Of a stretch of DNA of 64,000 bases, positions 8,619-18,261 are shown one piece after another. The position numbers and the translations under genes are program-made. The DNA comes from Marinobacter sp. C7. GTDB taxonomy: Bacteria; Pseudomonadota; Gammaproteobacteria; Pseudomonadales; Oleiphilaceae. The stretch is taken from assembly GCF_022343555.1 (NCBI RefSeq), contig NZ_JAKQZH010000003.1, positions 62,001 to 126,000 of the forward strand, written 5' to 3'. Below the pieces are notes generated by a model. It worked only from the letters and a program-made list of their open reading frames with translations. It was not told the DNA's origin and made no database searches. Each line of letters begins with the position of its first letter. The stretch's first letter is position 1.

Positions 8619-9926
8619 TTACTTCCGGCGGTCGATAACCCGCTTGGCCTTGCCCTCGGAGCGGGCCAGACGGTTGGGTTCCACCACCTCGACACGGGTG
8701 CTGATGCCGATGTAGGACTTGATGTGGTGAGCCAGTTCCTTGGCTGCCTTGGTGCGTACCTCGTCGCCCATGCCGGCTTCCGGCTTGAGTTCGGCACGGA
8801 TGTCCACGCAGTCCAGGTTGCCCTCCTTGTAGACCTCGATCTCGTAGTGCGGCGCCAGCGCCTCGCACTTGAGGACCTGTTCTTCGATCTGGCTCGGGAA
8901 CACGTTCACACCACGGATGATCAGCATGTCATCGCTGCGCCCGGTGATCTTGTCGATACGACGCATCGGACGGGCGGTGCCGGGCAGCAGACGGGTCAGA
9001 TCGCGGGTACGGTAGCGCAGGATCGGCAGGGCGACCTTGGTCAGGGAGGTGAACACCAGCTCGCCGTATTCACCGTCCGGAAGCACCTCGCCGGTGTTCG
9101 GATCGATGATTTCCGGATAGAAGTGGTCTTCCCAGATGGTCGGGCCGTCCTTGGTTTCGATGCATTCCATACCAACACCCGGCCCCATCACTTCGGACAG
9201 GCCATAGATGTCCAGAGCCTGGATGCCCAGGCGCTCCTCCAGCTCCGTGCGCATGCTGTTGGTCCACGGCTCGGCGCCGAAGATGCCCAGGCGCAGGGGC
9301 AGTTTGCGCGGGTCAATGCCCTGGCGGTCCATCTCGTCCGCGATGTTCAGCATGTAGGACGGCGTCACCATGATGATGTCCGGCTGGAAATCCTTGATCA
9401 GCTGGACCTGCTTCTCGGTCTGGCCGCCGGACATGGGGATTACGGTACAACCCAGACGCTCGGCACCGTAGTGGGCACCCAGGCCGCCGGTGAACAGGCC
9501 GTAACCGTAGGAAACATGGACCTTGTCACCGCGGTAGCCACCGCCGGCACGGATGCTTCGGGCCACGATATCGGCCCAGGTGTTGATGTCACTCTGGGTG
9601 TAGCCGACCACGGTGGGCTGGCCGGTGGTGCCGCTGGAAGCGTGTACCCGGACCACATCGGACATCGGCGTGGCGAACATGCCGAACGGGTAGTTCTCGC
9701 GCAGGTTCGCCTTGGTGGTAAACGGGATCTTGGCCAGGTCTTCCAGGGAGTTGATGTCCATCGGTTTCAGGCCGATGTCATCAAACGCCTTCCGGTAGAA
9801 CGGAACATTGGTGTAGGCATGGACCACACTCCAGCGCAGGCGCTGGAGCTGCTCGTGACGAAGTTCGTCAATGCTGGCGGTTTCCATGCGGTCGAGTTTC
9901 CCGATTTTCTGCAGAGGTAAGCTCAT
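8619..9926 (-). CDS. paaK: Phenylacetate-CoA ligase
   Basis: PaaK activates phenylacetate with ATP and CoA, the first step of the pathway. The 435-residue protein has the acyl-adenylate P-loop SSGTTGQPT at 97-105, the YGLSEVMGPG segment and the C-terminal region of PaaK ligases (RGVNVFPSQIEE). Length is typical. It is the last gene before the hairpin that separates paaGHIJK from paaABCDEZ, and follows paaJ by 57 bases. A transporter plus PaaK would trap imported phenylacetate as its CoA ester. Confidence 0.97.
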   Translation of the reverse strand: MSLPLQKIGKLDRMETASIDELRHEQLQRLRWSVVHAYTNVPFYRKAFDDIGLKPMDINSLEDLAKIPFTTKANLRENYPFGMFATPMSDVVRVHASSGTTGQPTVVGYTQSDINTWADIVARSIRAGGGYRGDKVHVSYGYGLFTGGLGAHYGAERLGCTVIPMSGGQTEKQVQLIKDFQPDIIMVTPSYMLNIADEMDRQGIDPRKLPLRLGIFGAEPWTNSMRTELEERLGIQALDIYGLSEVMGPGVGMECIETKDGPTIWEDHFYPEIIDPNTGEVLPDGEYGELVFTSLTKVALPILRYRTRDLTRLLPGTARPMRRIDKITGRSDDMLIIRGVNVFPSQIEEQVLKCEALAPHYEIEVYKEGNLDCVDIRAELKPEAGMGDEVRTKAAKELAHHIKSYIGISTRVEVVEPNRLARSEGKAKRVIDRRK

Positions 9927-9983
9927 AATCGAATCCTGCTTGTTCTTGTGCCTTGAGTCAGCGTGTCATTGTTGATGATGGTA

Positions 9984-11227
<1,244 letters not shown>

Positions 11228-11231
<4 letters not shown>

Positions 11232-11674
11232 GAATTGTCCTCCGAATTGCGGACGGTGCCGCGAACTTCATAGGAGCGGCCGCGGAACAGTGCCACGGTG
11301 CGGCCGTCCTGGTTGGTCAGGGTAATGTCGTAAATGCCGGTACGGCCGCCCCGGGAACGTTCTTCCGCGGTGGCGGTCAGCAGGTCGCCCTCTCTGGCGC
11401 CGGACATGTAGTCAATGCTGCAGCCGGAAGCCACGGTGGCCCGGTCATAGCTGTTGCAGGCAAAGGCAAAGGCGGAATCGGCCAGGGTGAACAGGTAGCC
11501 GCCATGGCAGGAGCCGTGGCCCTGGATCATGTCGGGGCCTACGGTCATGGTCAGGATGGCCTTGCCGGGGGCTACGGATTCGATTTTCATGCCCAGTTTC
11601 TGGCTGGCACGGTCCCTGGCGAACATGGACTCGGCGCATTCTTCTGCCAGTTTCTGTGGATCGATAGCGCTCAT
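11228..11674 (-). CDS. paaI: Hydroxyphenylacetyl-CoA thioesterase
   Basis: PaaI is a hot-dog fold thioesterase that frees CoA from stalled ring-hydroxylated intermediates. The 148-residue protein shows the [15 protein letters not shown] segment with Asp66 in the place of the catalytic Asp of E. coli PaaI, and the conserved helix that follows. It overlaps paaJ and paaH by 4 bases at each end, so all three are probably translationally coupled. Confidence 0.94.
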
Positions 11675-13191
11675 GCGTAAAACCCCTTGTTGGCAAAACA
11701 GTTCTTTCTCAGCAGCAGCGACGGCCGGTAGCGATCTTCGCCGTAGCTGTTCTGGATGTTGGTCAGCACGGTGAAGGTGCGGCCGGCCCCGAGGCGGTCA
11801 CTCCAGCTCAGAGGCCCTTCCGGGTAATTCAGGCCGGCTTTCATGGCCAGATCGATATCGGCAACCGTGGCGACTCCGTGCAGGTGGGCATCGGCACCCT
11901 CGTTCGCCAGCATGGCGACGGTGCGCATGACCACCAGGCCCGGGCGATCGGCAATGCGGCTGACCGCAAGGCCGGCCGTCTGCAGCAGGGCGCAGGCGTC
12001 GTCGATGGCCTGCCCGGAGGCCTGGTCCGCCGCCGCAATCGCCAGACGGGAGGCCTGGGCGTAGTCGAAGGCAAGGTCGAACAGCACCAGGTTGGCGCAG
12101 CCTTGCGCGGCGGCCCGTTCGGTGGCCAGACGGCCGTCGGTCAATGCCAGCACTGCCTGGCCAAAGCGCAGTTGGCCGTTGCCGGCCCGCTCGATGATCT
12201 TCAGACCCGCATCGCGGAGACGATCCACCAGGGCCGACGCAGGGCCCAGGCTGCCTTCGACGATAACTACAGATTCATTGCTCTGGCGCGGAGCTTCGGT
12301 CTGCGGCTCGGGGCGCTCTGCCCCCTCCTGGTAACTATAGAAGCCCTGGCCGCTCTTGCGACCGAGATGGCCTGCGGAGACCAGCTCCTGCTGAACCAGT
12401 GAGGGCAGGAAACGGGTGTCCTGGTAGTAGGCGTTGAACACCGAGTTGGTCACCGCGTAGTTGACGTCATGGCCGATCAGGTCGGTGAGCTCGAAGGCGC
12501 CCATGCGGAAATTGCCGGCCTCGCGCATCAGGGCGTCAAGGGTAGCCGGGTCCGCGGCCTGTTCCTGGACGAGGCGCAGGCTCTCGGCATAGAACGGTCG
12601 TGCAACCCGGTTGACGATGAAGCCGGGAGTCGACGTCGCATAGACGGGTTTCTTGCCCCAGTTGGCGGCGGTGTCGTACACCGTCTCGGCAACGGCCTTG
12701 TCGGTGGCCAGGCCCAGCACCACTTCCACCAGCGCCATCAGCGGAGCGGGGTTGAAGAAGTGCATGCCCACCAGGCGACCGGGATGCTTCATGCCGGCAC
12801 CCAGGGAGGTGACGGAAATGGAGGAGGTGTTGGTGGCGAGGATGGCGTCCTCGCGGCACAGCGCCTCGAGGTCAGCCAGCAGGCCGCGTTTGATGTCGAG
12901 GTTCTCCACGATCGCCTCGATCACCAGCCCGCTTTCGGCTACTTCCGAGAGATCGGCCACCGGCTGGATGCGGTCGAGGAGGGCGTCCAGGTCCTGCTGC
13001 TCCATCTTGCCCTTGTCCACACGGCGTTGCAGCACCTTGGCAATGCCGTCGCGCCCCGCCTCGGCGGCCCCTTCGCGCTGGTCATGCAGGAAGACGTGGT
13101 GCTCTGCCTGGGCCGCTACCTGGGCGATGCCAGCGCCCATGGCGCCGGCGCCGATGACTGCAACTTTGGTTTGGGTATCCAGTGCCGGCAT
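11671..13191 (-). CDS. paaH: 3-hydroxyadipyl-CoA dehydrogenase
   Basis: PaaH oxidises 3-hydroxyadipyl-CoA to 3-oxoadipyl-CoA with NAD. The 506-residue protein begins with the Rossmann motif GAGAMGAG at 14-21, followed by the 3HCDH_N domain (HFFNPAPLMALVEVV) and two C-terminal 3HCDH helical domains, the two-repeat layout usual for PaaH. The catalytic His-Glu pair is in the HFFNP region and the ELTDLIGHDVN region. The start is 3 bases after the paaG stop. Length is normal. Confidence 0.95.
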   Translation of the reverse strand: MPALDTQTKVAVIGAGAMGAGIAQVAAQAEHHVFLHDQREGAAEAGRDGIAKVLQRRVDKGKMEQQDLDALLDRIQPVADLSEVAESGLVIEAIVENLDIKRGLLADLEALCREDAILATNTSSISVTSLGAGMKHPGRLVGMHFFNPAPLMALVEVVLGLATDKAVAETVYDTAANWGKKPVYATSTPGFIVNRVARPFYAESLRLVQEQAADPATLDALMREAGNFRMGAFELTDLIGHDVNYAVTNSVFNAYYQDTRFLPSLVQQELVSAGHLGRKSGQGFYSYQEGAERPEPQTEAPRQSNESVVIVEGSLGPASALVDRLRDAGLKIIERAGNGQLRFGQAVLALTDGRLATERAAAQGCANLVLFDLAFDYAQASRLAIAAADQASGQAIDDACALLQTAGLAVSRIADRPGLVVMRTVAMLANEGADAHLHGVATVADIDLAMKAGLNYPEGPLSWSDRLGAGRTFTVLTNIQNSYGEDRYRPSLLLRKNCFANKGFYA

Positions 13192-13194
13192 GGT

Positions 13195-13986
13195 TTATTT
13201 CCCCTTGAAAGACGGTGTGCGTTTTTCCATGAAGGCGGCCACGCCCTCGCGGTAGTCTTCAGTGCGACCGGCTTCCCGCTGCAGATCCCGTTCGAGGTTG
13301 ATCTGCTCTTCAAAGGTGTTGTTGACGCTGGCGTGCAGGGCCTGCTTGATGAGTGCCAGGCCCTTGGTGGGCTGGGTGGCGAAGTGGCGGGCCAGTTTCA
13401 TGGTTTCTTCCATCAGCTGGTCGTCGTCCACGCACTGCCAGATCATGCCCCAGTCTTCCGCCTTTTCCGCGCCAATCTTGCCGCCCAGCAGGGCCATGCC
13501 CTTGGCGCGGGCCATGCCTGCCACCCGGGGCAGGGTCCAGGTACCACCGGAATCCGGCACCAGGCCCAGCTTGCAGAAAGCCTGGACGAAGCTGGCGGAG
13601 CGGGCGGCCAGAGTAATGTCGCAGGCCAGGGCGATGTTGGCACCGGCACCGGCGGCTACTCCGTTCACGGCGCACAGCACCGGCATGGGCAGGTCGCGAA
13701 GGCTGCGCATCATCGGGTTGTAGTAGTTCTCCAGGGAGGCACCCAGATCCGGCATTTCCTGGCCCGGGGAAACGCTGCGATCCGAAAGGTCCTGACCGGC
13801 ACAGAATCCCCGGCCGGAACCGGTGATGACCAGCACCCGCACCGTTTCGTCCTTGCGGACGGTGTCGATGGCATCGCGCATGCGCTCATGCATTTCGACA
13901 TTGAAGCTATTGAGGTTATCCGGTCGGTTCAGGGTAAGCAGGGCGACGCCCTGATCGATTTCAAGAAGGATGCTCGGCTGGGTCAT
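13195..13986 (-). CDS. paaG: 1,2-epoxyphenylacetyl-CoA isomerase
   Basis: PaaG converts the ring epoxide to oxepin-CoA and also moves a double bond later in the pathway. The 263-residue crotonase-fold protein has the oxyanion-hole segments RGFCAGQDL and NGVAAGAG and the acidic residue in LVPDSGGTW, and follows E. coli PaaG closely over its length. It is the first gene of the paaGHIJK transcript. No separate paaF hydratase follows it here, so hydration of 2,3-dehydroadipyl-CoA must come from elsewhere or from this enzyme. Confidence 0.94.
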   Translation of the reverse strand: MTQPSILLEIDQGVALLTLNRPDNLNSFNVEMHERMRDAIDTVRKDETVRVLVITGSGRGFCAGQDLSDRSVSPGQEMPDLGASLENYYNPMMRSLRDLPMPVLCAVNGVAAGAGANIALACDITLAARSASFVQAFCKLGLVPDSGGTWTLPRVAGMARAKGMALLGGKIGAEKAEDWGMIWQCVDDDQLMEETMKLARHFATQPTKGLALIKQALHASVNNTFEEQINLERDLQREAGRTEDYREGVAAFMEKRTPSFKGK

Positions 13987-14273
13987 GGTGTTGTCCCGTT
14001 GTTGGTAGCAAGAAATGGTTCGGGACGCTCAGCGTCCCGTTACAGGAATGGCGAATAGCCCCCGGAGCACGCGAGGGGTGTCCGGGCGGAAATTGGCAGG
14101 GGTGGTATGGATGTTTTCCGGTACCGCCCCTGCGGATGTGATGTGCAGGTTGTTTGGCATAAGCAATCCGGTGCGACTTTGTTTTTGTCTCATCATTTGC
14201 CGGCTTGGCCGATCAGATTCCGGGCGCTGCATACCCTGGTCTTTCTGGTCTGTCAGGGTCGAATGCGTGAATG

Positions 14274-14301
14274 AGTATATCTCAGAATTGATACCCGTCA
14301 A
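14274..14301 (-). promoter_or_regulatory. Predicted sigma-70 promoter of paaGHIJK with overlapping half-site
   Basis: On the leftward strand a -35 TTGACG (14296-14301) and a -10 TATACT (14274-14279) are 16 bases apart. A TGATACC half-site (14289-14295, plus strand) fills the spacer, where a bound protein would block RNA polymerase. An opposite-strand TGATAC lies at 14333-14338. Transcription would begin near 14267. Confidence 0.55.
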
Positions 14302-14477
14302 GGATCCATGGTATCGACTTCTGTATCACTTTGGCATTCTGGGGGTTTGTTGCCTGTTTATCTTGATGAAAATAAAGAAAAATAAATTCGAGTATTGAGT
14401 TTTTTATAGCCGTTCAGAAGGCAATTGATCGTTGTTAAGCCTCCCGGGGACATGAAATTCCACACAAAAACGGATAA

Positions 14478-14500
14478 TGTGATACGGAAAATGAATCACA
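14478..14500. promoter_or_regulatory. Inverted TGTGAT repeat upstream of paaY (candidate PaaX-like operator)
   Basis: TGTGATACG on the plus strand faces TGTGATTCA on the minus strand, giving 6-bp arms TGTGAT/ATCACA separated by 11 bases. Both half-sites match the core TRTGATTCG recalled for E. coli PaaX, one with a single change. GATAAT at 14473-14478 could be a -10 for paaY, which would place this repeat over the start point. The arm spacing is too wide for a CRP site. Confidence 0.45.
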
Positions 14501-14560
14501 ATAATCGTTTTGGGTTCCATAAGGCTTCGTGCCGCAACCCCCTGCCAACAGGAGAAAGTT

Positions 14561-15154
14561 ATGCCCGTATACAGCATTGAAGGTGTTGTCCCGGTTGTCC
14601 ACCCGACCGCTTATGTTCACCCGAGCGCCGTTCTGATTGGTGACGTCTGGATCGGACCGGATTGCTATGTGGGGCCGGCGGCCTGTCTGCGGGGGGATTT
14701 TGGCCGTGTTGTCCTCAAGGAAGGTTCCAACATTCAGGACACCTGCGTGATGCACGCCTTCCCGGGCATGGACACGGTGATCGAAAAGAACGGCCACGTG
14801 GGGCACGGTGCGATCCTGCACGGGTGCATTGTGGGTGAAGACGCGATGGTTGGAATGAATGCGGTGGTCATGGACGAGGCGCATATTGCGCCCCGTTCGA
14901 TTGTCGGCGCCGGCGCCCTGGTCAAGGCCAAATTCCAGTGCGAGCCGGCATCCCTGATCGTCGGATCGCCGGCGAAGGTACTGCGAACCCTGAGCGACAA
15001 GGAAGTGGCCTGGAAGAAGAAGGGCACCGAAGAGTATCAGCGCCTGACGCGCCGCTCACTCGACAGTCTGGTGGAATGTCAGCCCCTGGAAGAGGGGGAG
15101 CCCGACCGTCCGCGGGTAGACGCCGGCCAGTACCAGCCGAAACACCAGTCCTGA
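14561..15154 (+). CDS. paaY: Phenylacetate-pathway gamma-carbonic-anhydrase-like thioesterase
   Basis: PaaY is a left-handed beta-helix (hexapeptide repeat) protein that hydrolyses the toxic 2-hydroxycyclohepta-1,4,6-triene-1-formyl-CoA by-product of the pathway. The 197-residue protein shows the repeat pattern (IGDVWIGPDCYVGP, VGEDAMVGMNAVV) and metal-binding-type histidines in HAFPG and GHVGHGAILHG. The start is the ATG with GGAG ten bases upstream. It is transcribed away from paaG, sharing the control region. Confidence 0.93.
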   Translation: MPVYSIEGVVPVVHPTAYVHPSAVLIGDVWIGPDCYVGPAACLRGDFGRVVLKEGSNIQDTCVMHAFPGMDTVIEKNGHVGHGAILHGCIVGEDAMVGMNAVVMDEAHIAPRSIVGAGALVKAKFQCEPASLIVGSPAKVLRTLSDKEVAWKKKGTEEYQRLTRRSLDSLVECQPLEEGEPDRPRVDAGQYQPKHQS

Positions 15155-15189
15155 CCCCTGAGCCTCCGGGGGCTTCGGAGTAAGGCAAC

Positions 15190-15215
15190 GAAATGGCGGC
15201 TCAGGCCGCCATTTC
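15190..15215. terminator. Hairpin at the paaY / hydrolase 3' ends
   Basis: A perfect 11-bp stem (GAAATGGCGGC with GCCGCCATTTC) with a TCAG tetraloop. The loop contains the stop codon of the convergent hydrolase gene. The A/T-rich stem base gives a weak terminator in both directions. Confidence 0.55.
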
Positions 15216-16100
15216 CGATTTCAGGGCATCAATAATGATGCGTGCGAAATCCTCCGGGGAATCTTCCTGCAGGAAATGCCCGCCCCGCAGGGTAATGTGC
15301 GGTTGGCCGTGAGCGCCGGGGATCCTGCGCTGCATGTAACGGTCCTCGCCGCGGGTAATGGGGTCTCCGCTGCTGAAGCAGGTTATAAACGGTTTGCGCC
15401 ATTTCTTCAGAACTTTCCAGGTCGCCCGGTTGGCCAGTCCGGCCGGGTCATCCCGGGATACCGGAACCAGCCTGGGGAACGCGCGGGCACCGGCCTTGTA
15501 CTTCGTCGAGGGAAAAGGTGCCTCGTAGGCCGCTTGTTCGGCTCTGCTCAGGGTTCGTTCCGTGCCCAGCTGTACAATGCGCCCGACAGGAAGCCAGGGG
15601 CTGTGGGTGACAAAGGTTTTCCAGAGGGAGAACATGGCCGGTGCACGGGTGTTTCCGGTCGGCAACATGCCGTTACCGACAATGATGCAGCGGATCCGAT
15701 GGGAATGCTCGGCCGCCAGGCGGAGTCCCAGCAAAGACCCCCAGTTCTGGCACACCAAGGTGATGTCCTTGAGGTCCAGCTGTTCGATCCATTCCGTCAG
15801 CCACGCCATGTGCCGGTCGTAGCTGTAGTCCGCCATGTCTGCCGGCTTGTCCGATTTACCAAACCCGATAAGATCCGGGGCCAGTGCCCGGTGGCCGGCA
15901 GCGGCGATCGGCGGGATCATGTGACGGTACAGATAGGACCAGGATGGCTCTCCGTGCAGCATCAGTACCGGTGAAGCGCCGCGGGGGCCTTCATCGACGT
16001 AGTGCATTCTCAGGTTGGGCTCTACGTCGAGGTAATTGGGGGCAAAAGGGTAATCCGGCAGACCCTGAAAGCGGGCTTCGTCGGTTCTCAGAATACGCAT
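15201..16100 (-). CDS. Haloalkane dehalogenase-like alpha/beta hydrolase with Asn at the nucleophile
   Basis: The 299-residue protein aligns in pattern with subfamily I haloalkane dehalogenases: HGEPSWSYLYR at 49-59, a cap domain, acid Asp246 in SGDP and base His275 in GGHFLQED. In these enzymes the nucleophile lies in a QDWG motif; here it reads QNWG, with Asn119 (codon AAC at 15744-15746) followed by the halide-contacting Trp120. The rest of the catalytic set is intact. It may be inactive, may self-convert by deamidation, or may have another function. It converges on paaY and is not part of the paa pathway. Confidence 0.85.
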   Translation of the reverse strand: MRILRTDEARFQGLPDYPFAPNYLDVEPNLRMHYVDEGPRGASPVLMLHGEPSWSYLYRHMIPPIAAAGHRALAPDLIGFGKSDKPADMADYSYDRHMAWLTEWIEQLDLKDITLVCQNWGSLLGLRLAAEHSHRIRCIIVGNGMLPTGNTRAPAMFSLWKTFVTHSPWLPVGRIVQLGTERTLSRAEQAAYEAPFPSTKYKAGARAFPRLVPVSRDDPAGLANRATWKVLKKWRKPFITCFSSGDPITRGEDRYMQRRIPGAHGQPHITLRGGHFLQEDSPEDFARIIIDALKSEMAA

Positions 16101-16222
16101 GCCATCGACTGTCCTGACTGATAGGTTGCGTAATTGCCGTTATGACAATCCTCGCAAATCAGGATAAATCAGATGGCTGTTTCATGTGTTTGAGTTGCGT
16201 AACAGTGCGTATCCCGTTTGCT

Positions 16223-16471
16223 TCAGCAGGCCAGGTCCAGCAAGAGGTCGGGGTTTTCGATCTCTGTCATGGCGTCGTCACAGCAGTTCACGGCACCGCA
16301 ATCGTCCGCCGGACACAAGGCCAGAACCTGACACTGGATGTCCTGCTGGTTCTCGCCTTCGTTGCGGAACATCCGGGCACGGGAAAGAATGGATCGACAA
16401 TGGCCGCAAAGCAGGGTCGGTACAGCGCTGCCAACGGCGAGAATGGCGTTGTAATGGGTCTGTTCAGTCAT
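16223..16471 (-). CDS. Small cysteine-rich protein of unknown function
   Basis: An 82-residue protein preceded by a near-perfect Shine-Dalgarno AGGAGG, which makes it a convincing gene. It has eight cysteines: Cys22 and Cys25 in a CGHC pair, Cys47, Cys53, Cys58, the adjacent Cys63-Cys64, and the C-terminal Cys82. There is no signal peptide or membrane segment, so the cysteines probably bind metal in the cytoplasm. I do not recognise the family. It is flanked by the dehalogenase-like gene and another leftward hypothetical gene. Confidence 0.7.
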   Translation of the reverse strand: MTEQTHYNAILAVGSAVPTLLCGHCRSILSRARMFRNEGENQQDIQCQVLALCPADDCGAVNCCDDAMTEIENPDLLLDLAC

Positions 16472-16548
16472 AAATATCCTCCTGATAGGTTCAGACTAGG
16501 GCCGCAGTGTGACAATACAGCGTCGGCCTTTCGCTGAGGTTTCCGTCT

Positions 16549-16941
16549 CTATACGGATCCTTTATCCGGATCGACCACCGGCCGGCGATTGGAGCGCTTG
16601 TCTTCCCAGTCAAGCTCCTTCGGATCGTACCAGCCGATGGCATTGAGTACTTTCTGGCGGGTACGCGGGGAGAGCGTGGGCCAAAGCTCCTGGAAGTCGT
16701 CCAGGCCCTGTTCCCGCTGCTTCTGCTGTTTGCTCTGCAGTCGGTTGATGATCTTCGGGAGCTGCAGAGCCTCCCCGAGCTGGCCGGGTACCAACACCTC
16801 CTGCCCCATCACCTTACGGCGATGAGTCCTTGTCGCCAGCACACGCTGGAGTTCCGTCGCAGCTTCAAGCGCCGTTTCGGTGGTAAAGGTTTCCAGTTCC
16901 AATAATGTGACTCGTTTGTCGGTTAAGCCATAACCGATCAC
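16549..16941 (-). CDS. Hypothetical protein, 130 residues
   Basis: I do not recognise this protein. It is predicted soluble, with a helical N-terminal half rich in Leu and Glu, a Lys/Gln-rich middle (QSKQQKQREQ) and a C-terminal part with WPTLSPRTRQKVLNAIGWYDP. No signal or membrane segment is visible. The assigned start has only a weak upstream ribosome site, so a downstream start is possible. It is divergent from the AI-2E-type transporter gene. Confidence 0.6.
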   Translation of the reverse strand: MIGYGLTDKRVTLLELETFTTETALEAATELQRVLATRTHRRKVMGQEVLVPGQLGEALQLPKIINRLQSKQQKQREQGLDDFQELWPTLSPRTRQKVLNAIGWYDPKELDWEDKRSNRRPVVDPDKGSV

Positions 16942-17049
16942 TATAACCTGAAGCAGGCTACAGTGGCCATGTCATCGTGGTAGGCTATCGGGCCGGAGTG
17001 GCCGGACAGACACCCGGTCACCGTTCACAGCTTTGGGAAGACCTGACCT

Positions 17050-18171
17050 ATGTACGCAAAACTTGAAACACGGACTTTTCTGGCCTTGCTGGTTGGCGTT
17101 TCCCTCGCGTTCGTGTTTCTGATGAAGCCTTTCTTCGGTCCCATTTTCTGGGCCGTGGCGATCGCGCTCATCTTCCATCCGGTCCAGAACCTGCTGGTCC
17201 GCTGGCTGGGAGAGCGACCAAACACCAATGCCCTGATCACTCTGGTGTTCTGCATGGTGATCGTGGTCATTCCGGTGCTGGTACTGGTGACGTCTCTGGT
17301 TGCCCAGGGCGTGGATCTCTACCAGCAGATCCAGCGCGGGGAGATCCGGCCGGGCGAATATATCGATCAGGTCAACAAGTCGTTTCCGGCGATTCAGGCC
17401 TTCCTCGCCCAGTTTGACATCAGCTTTACCGAATTGCGGGACCGTGCCGTCAGCCTGTTCGTCGGTGGCAGTCAGTTCCTGGCCAAACAAGCTCTGGGAA
17501 TCGGCCAGAATACCTTCCAGTTCTTCATGGGCCTCGCGCTGATGGTGTACCTGGCGTTTTTCCTGCTCCGGGATGGTCACTCCCTGGTTGAGCTGATTAT
17601 CCGGGCGCTGCCGTTGGGCGATGAACGCGAGCGCCTGCTGTTTGCCAAGTTTGCCGAGGTCACCCGCGCAACGGTCAAGGGGAACCTGCTGATTGCCATT
17701 ATCCAGGGTGCCCTCGGCGGGTTGATCTTCTGGATTCTCGGGATTTCCGGTGCGCTCCTGTGGGGCGTGGTCATGGCAATTGTGTCCCTGCTGCCGGCGG
17801 TGGGGGCTGCTCTCGTATGGGTACCGGCGGCCATATACCTGGCCGCAGTCGGGGATGTGGTCCCGGCCATTGTCCTGACCGTGTTCGGCGTAGTGGTGAT
17901 TGGTCTTGCCGATAACCTGTTGAGGCCACTTCTGGTCGGTCGGGATACCAAGTTGCCGGATTACGTGGTGTTGCTTTCAACCCTGGGCGGCATTGTCATG
18001 TTTGGTATCAACGGATTTGTGATGGGGCCCCTGGTCGCGGCCCTGTTCATGGCCTTCTGGGGCATTTTTATCCGGGAATTCGGGCACGAGGCGCAAACAG
18101 TCCGGCATCCGGGAACCGGGCCGGAATCGGAAGATGAGAACCGCGGCAACCGCCCCGAAAGCAAACTGTGA
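17050..18171 (+). CDS. AI-2E family transporter (PerM/YdiK-like)
   Basis: A 373-residue inner-membrane protein of the AI-2E transporter superfamily. Paired hydrophobic helices occur at the N-terminus (FLALLVGVSLAFVFLM) with more in the middle and C-terminal parts, and the family segment GLADNLLRPLLVG is clear near residue 280. A soluble, amphipathic stretch of about 90 residues follows the second helix pair, as in relatives. Members export autoinducer-2 or act as ion/proton antiporters; the sequence does not distinguish these. The C-terminal tail is short and charged. Confidence 0.88.
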   Translation: MYAKLETRTFLALLVGVSLAFVFLMKPFFGPIFWAVAIALIFHPVQNLLVRWLGERPNTNALITLVFCMVIVVIPVLVLVTSLVAQGVDLYQQIQRGEIRPGEYIDQVNKSFPAIQAFLAQFDISFTELRDRAVSLFVGGSQFLAKQALGIGQNTFQFFMGLALMVYLAFFLLRDGHSLVELIIRALPLGDERERLLFAKFAEVTRATVKGNLLIAIIQGALGGLIFWILGISGALLWGVVMAIVSLLPAVGAALVWVPAAIYLAAVGDVVPAIVLTVFGVVVIGLADNLLRPLLVGRDTKLPDYVVLLSTLGGIVMFGINGFVMGPLVAALFMAFWGIFIREFGHEAQTVRHPGTGPESEDENRGNRPESKL

Positions 18172-18261
18172 TACGGTATTCAGTGTTTGCCCCAGCCTGT
18201 GGAGATTGGCACCACATAACAAGAAAAGACCGATGCCGCAAAGGCATCAGGAGTATGGCAG

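Larger units (their letters stand above)
13987..14560. other. Divergent paaG/paaY control region, no convincing gene
   Basis: About 570 bases, notably AT-rich from 14270 to 14520. It contains the predicted paaG promoter, a leader of roughly 280 bases before paaG, a hairpin near the paaG start (CGGGACGC at 14021-14028 with GCGTCCCG at 14032-14039), and several TGATAC/TGATTC half-sites. Short open frames on both strands lack ribosome sites and recognisable protein features. Confidence 0.7.

Noticed and set aside
14015-14398. 127-codon plus-strand and 90-codon minus-strand open frames in the paaG/paaY gap
   Set aside because: No ribosome site, no recognisable protein features, abrupt change in base composition along the frames, and overlap with the predicted paaG promoter and leader.
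14478-14500. CRP-binding site reading of TGTGAT...ATCACA
   Set aside because: The arms are separated by 11 bases, whereas a CRP site needs about 6 between TGTGA and TCACA; the half-sites fit the Paa pattern better.
18168-18178. TGTGATACGG match to the Paa half-site
   Set aside because: It spans the stop codon of the AI-2E-type transporter gene, far from any paa gene, and lacks a second half-site; taken as chance.
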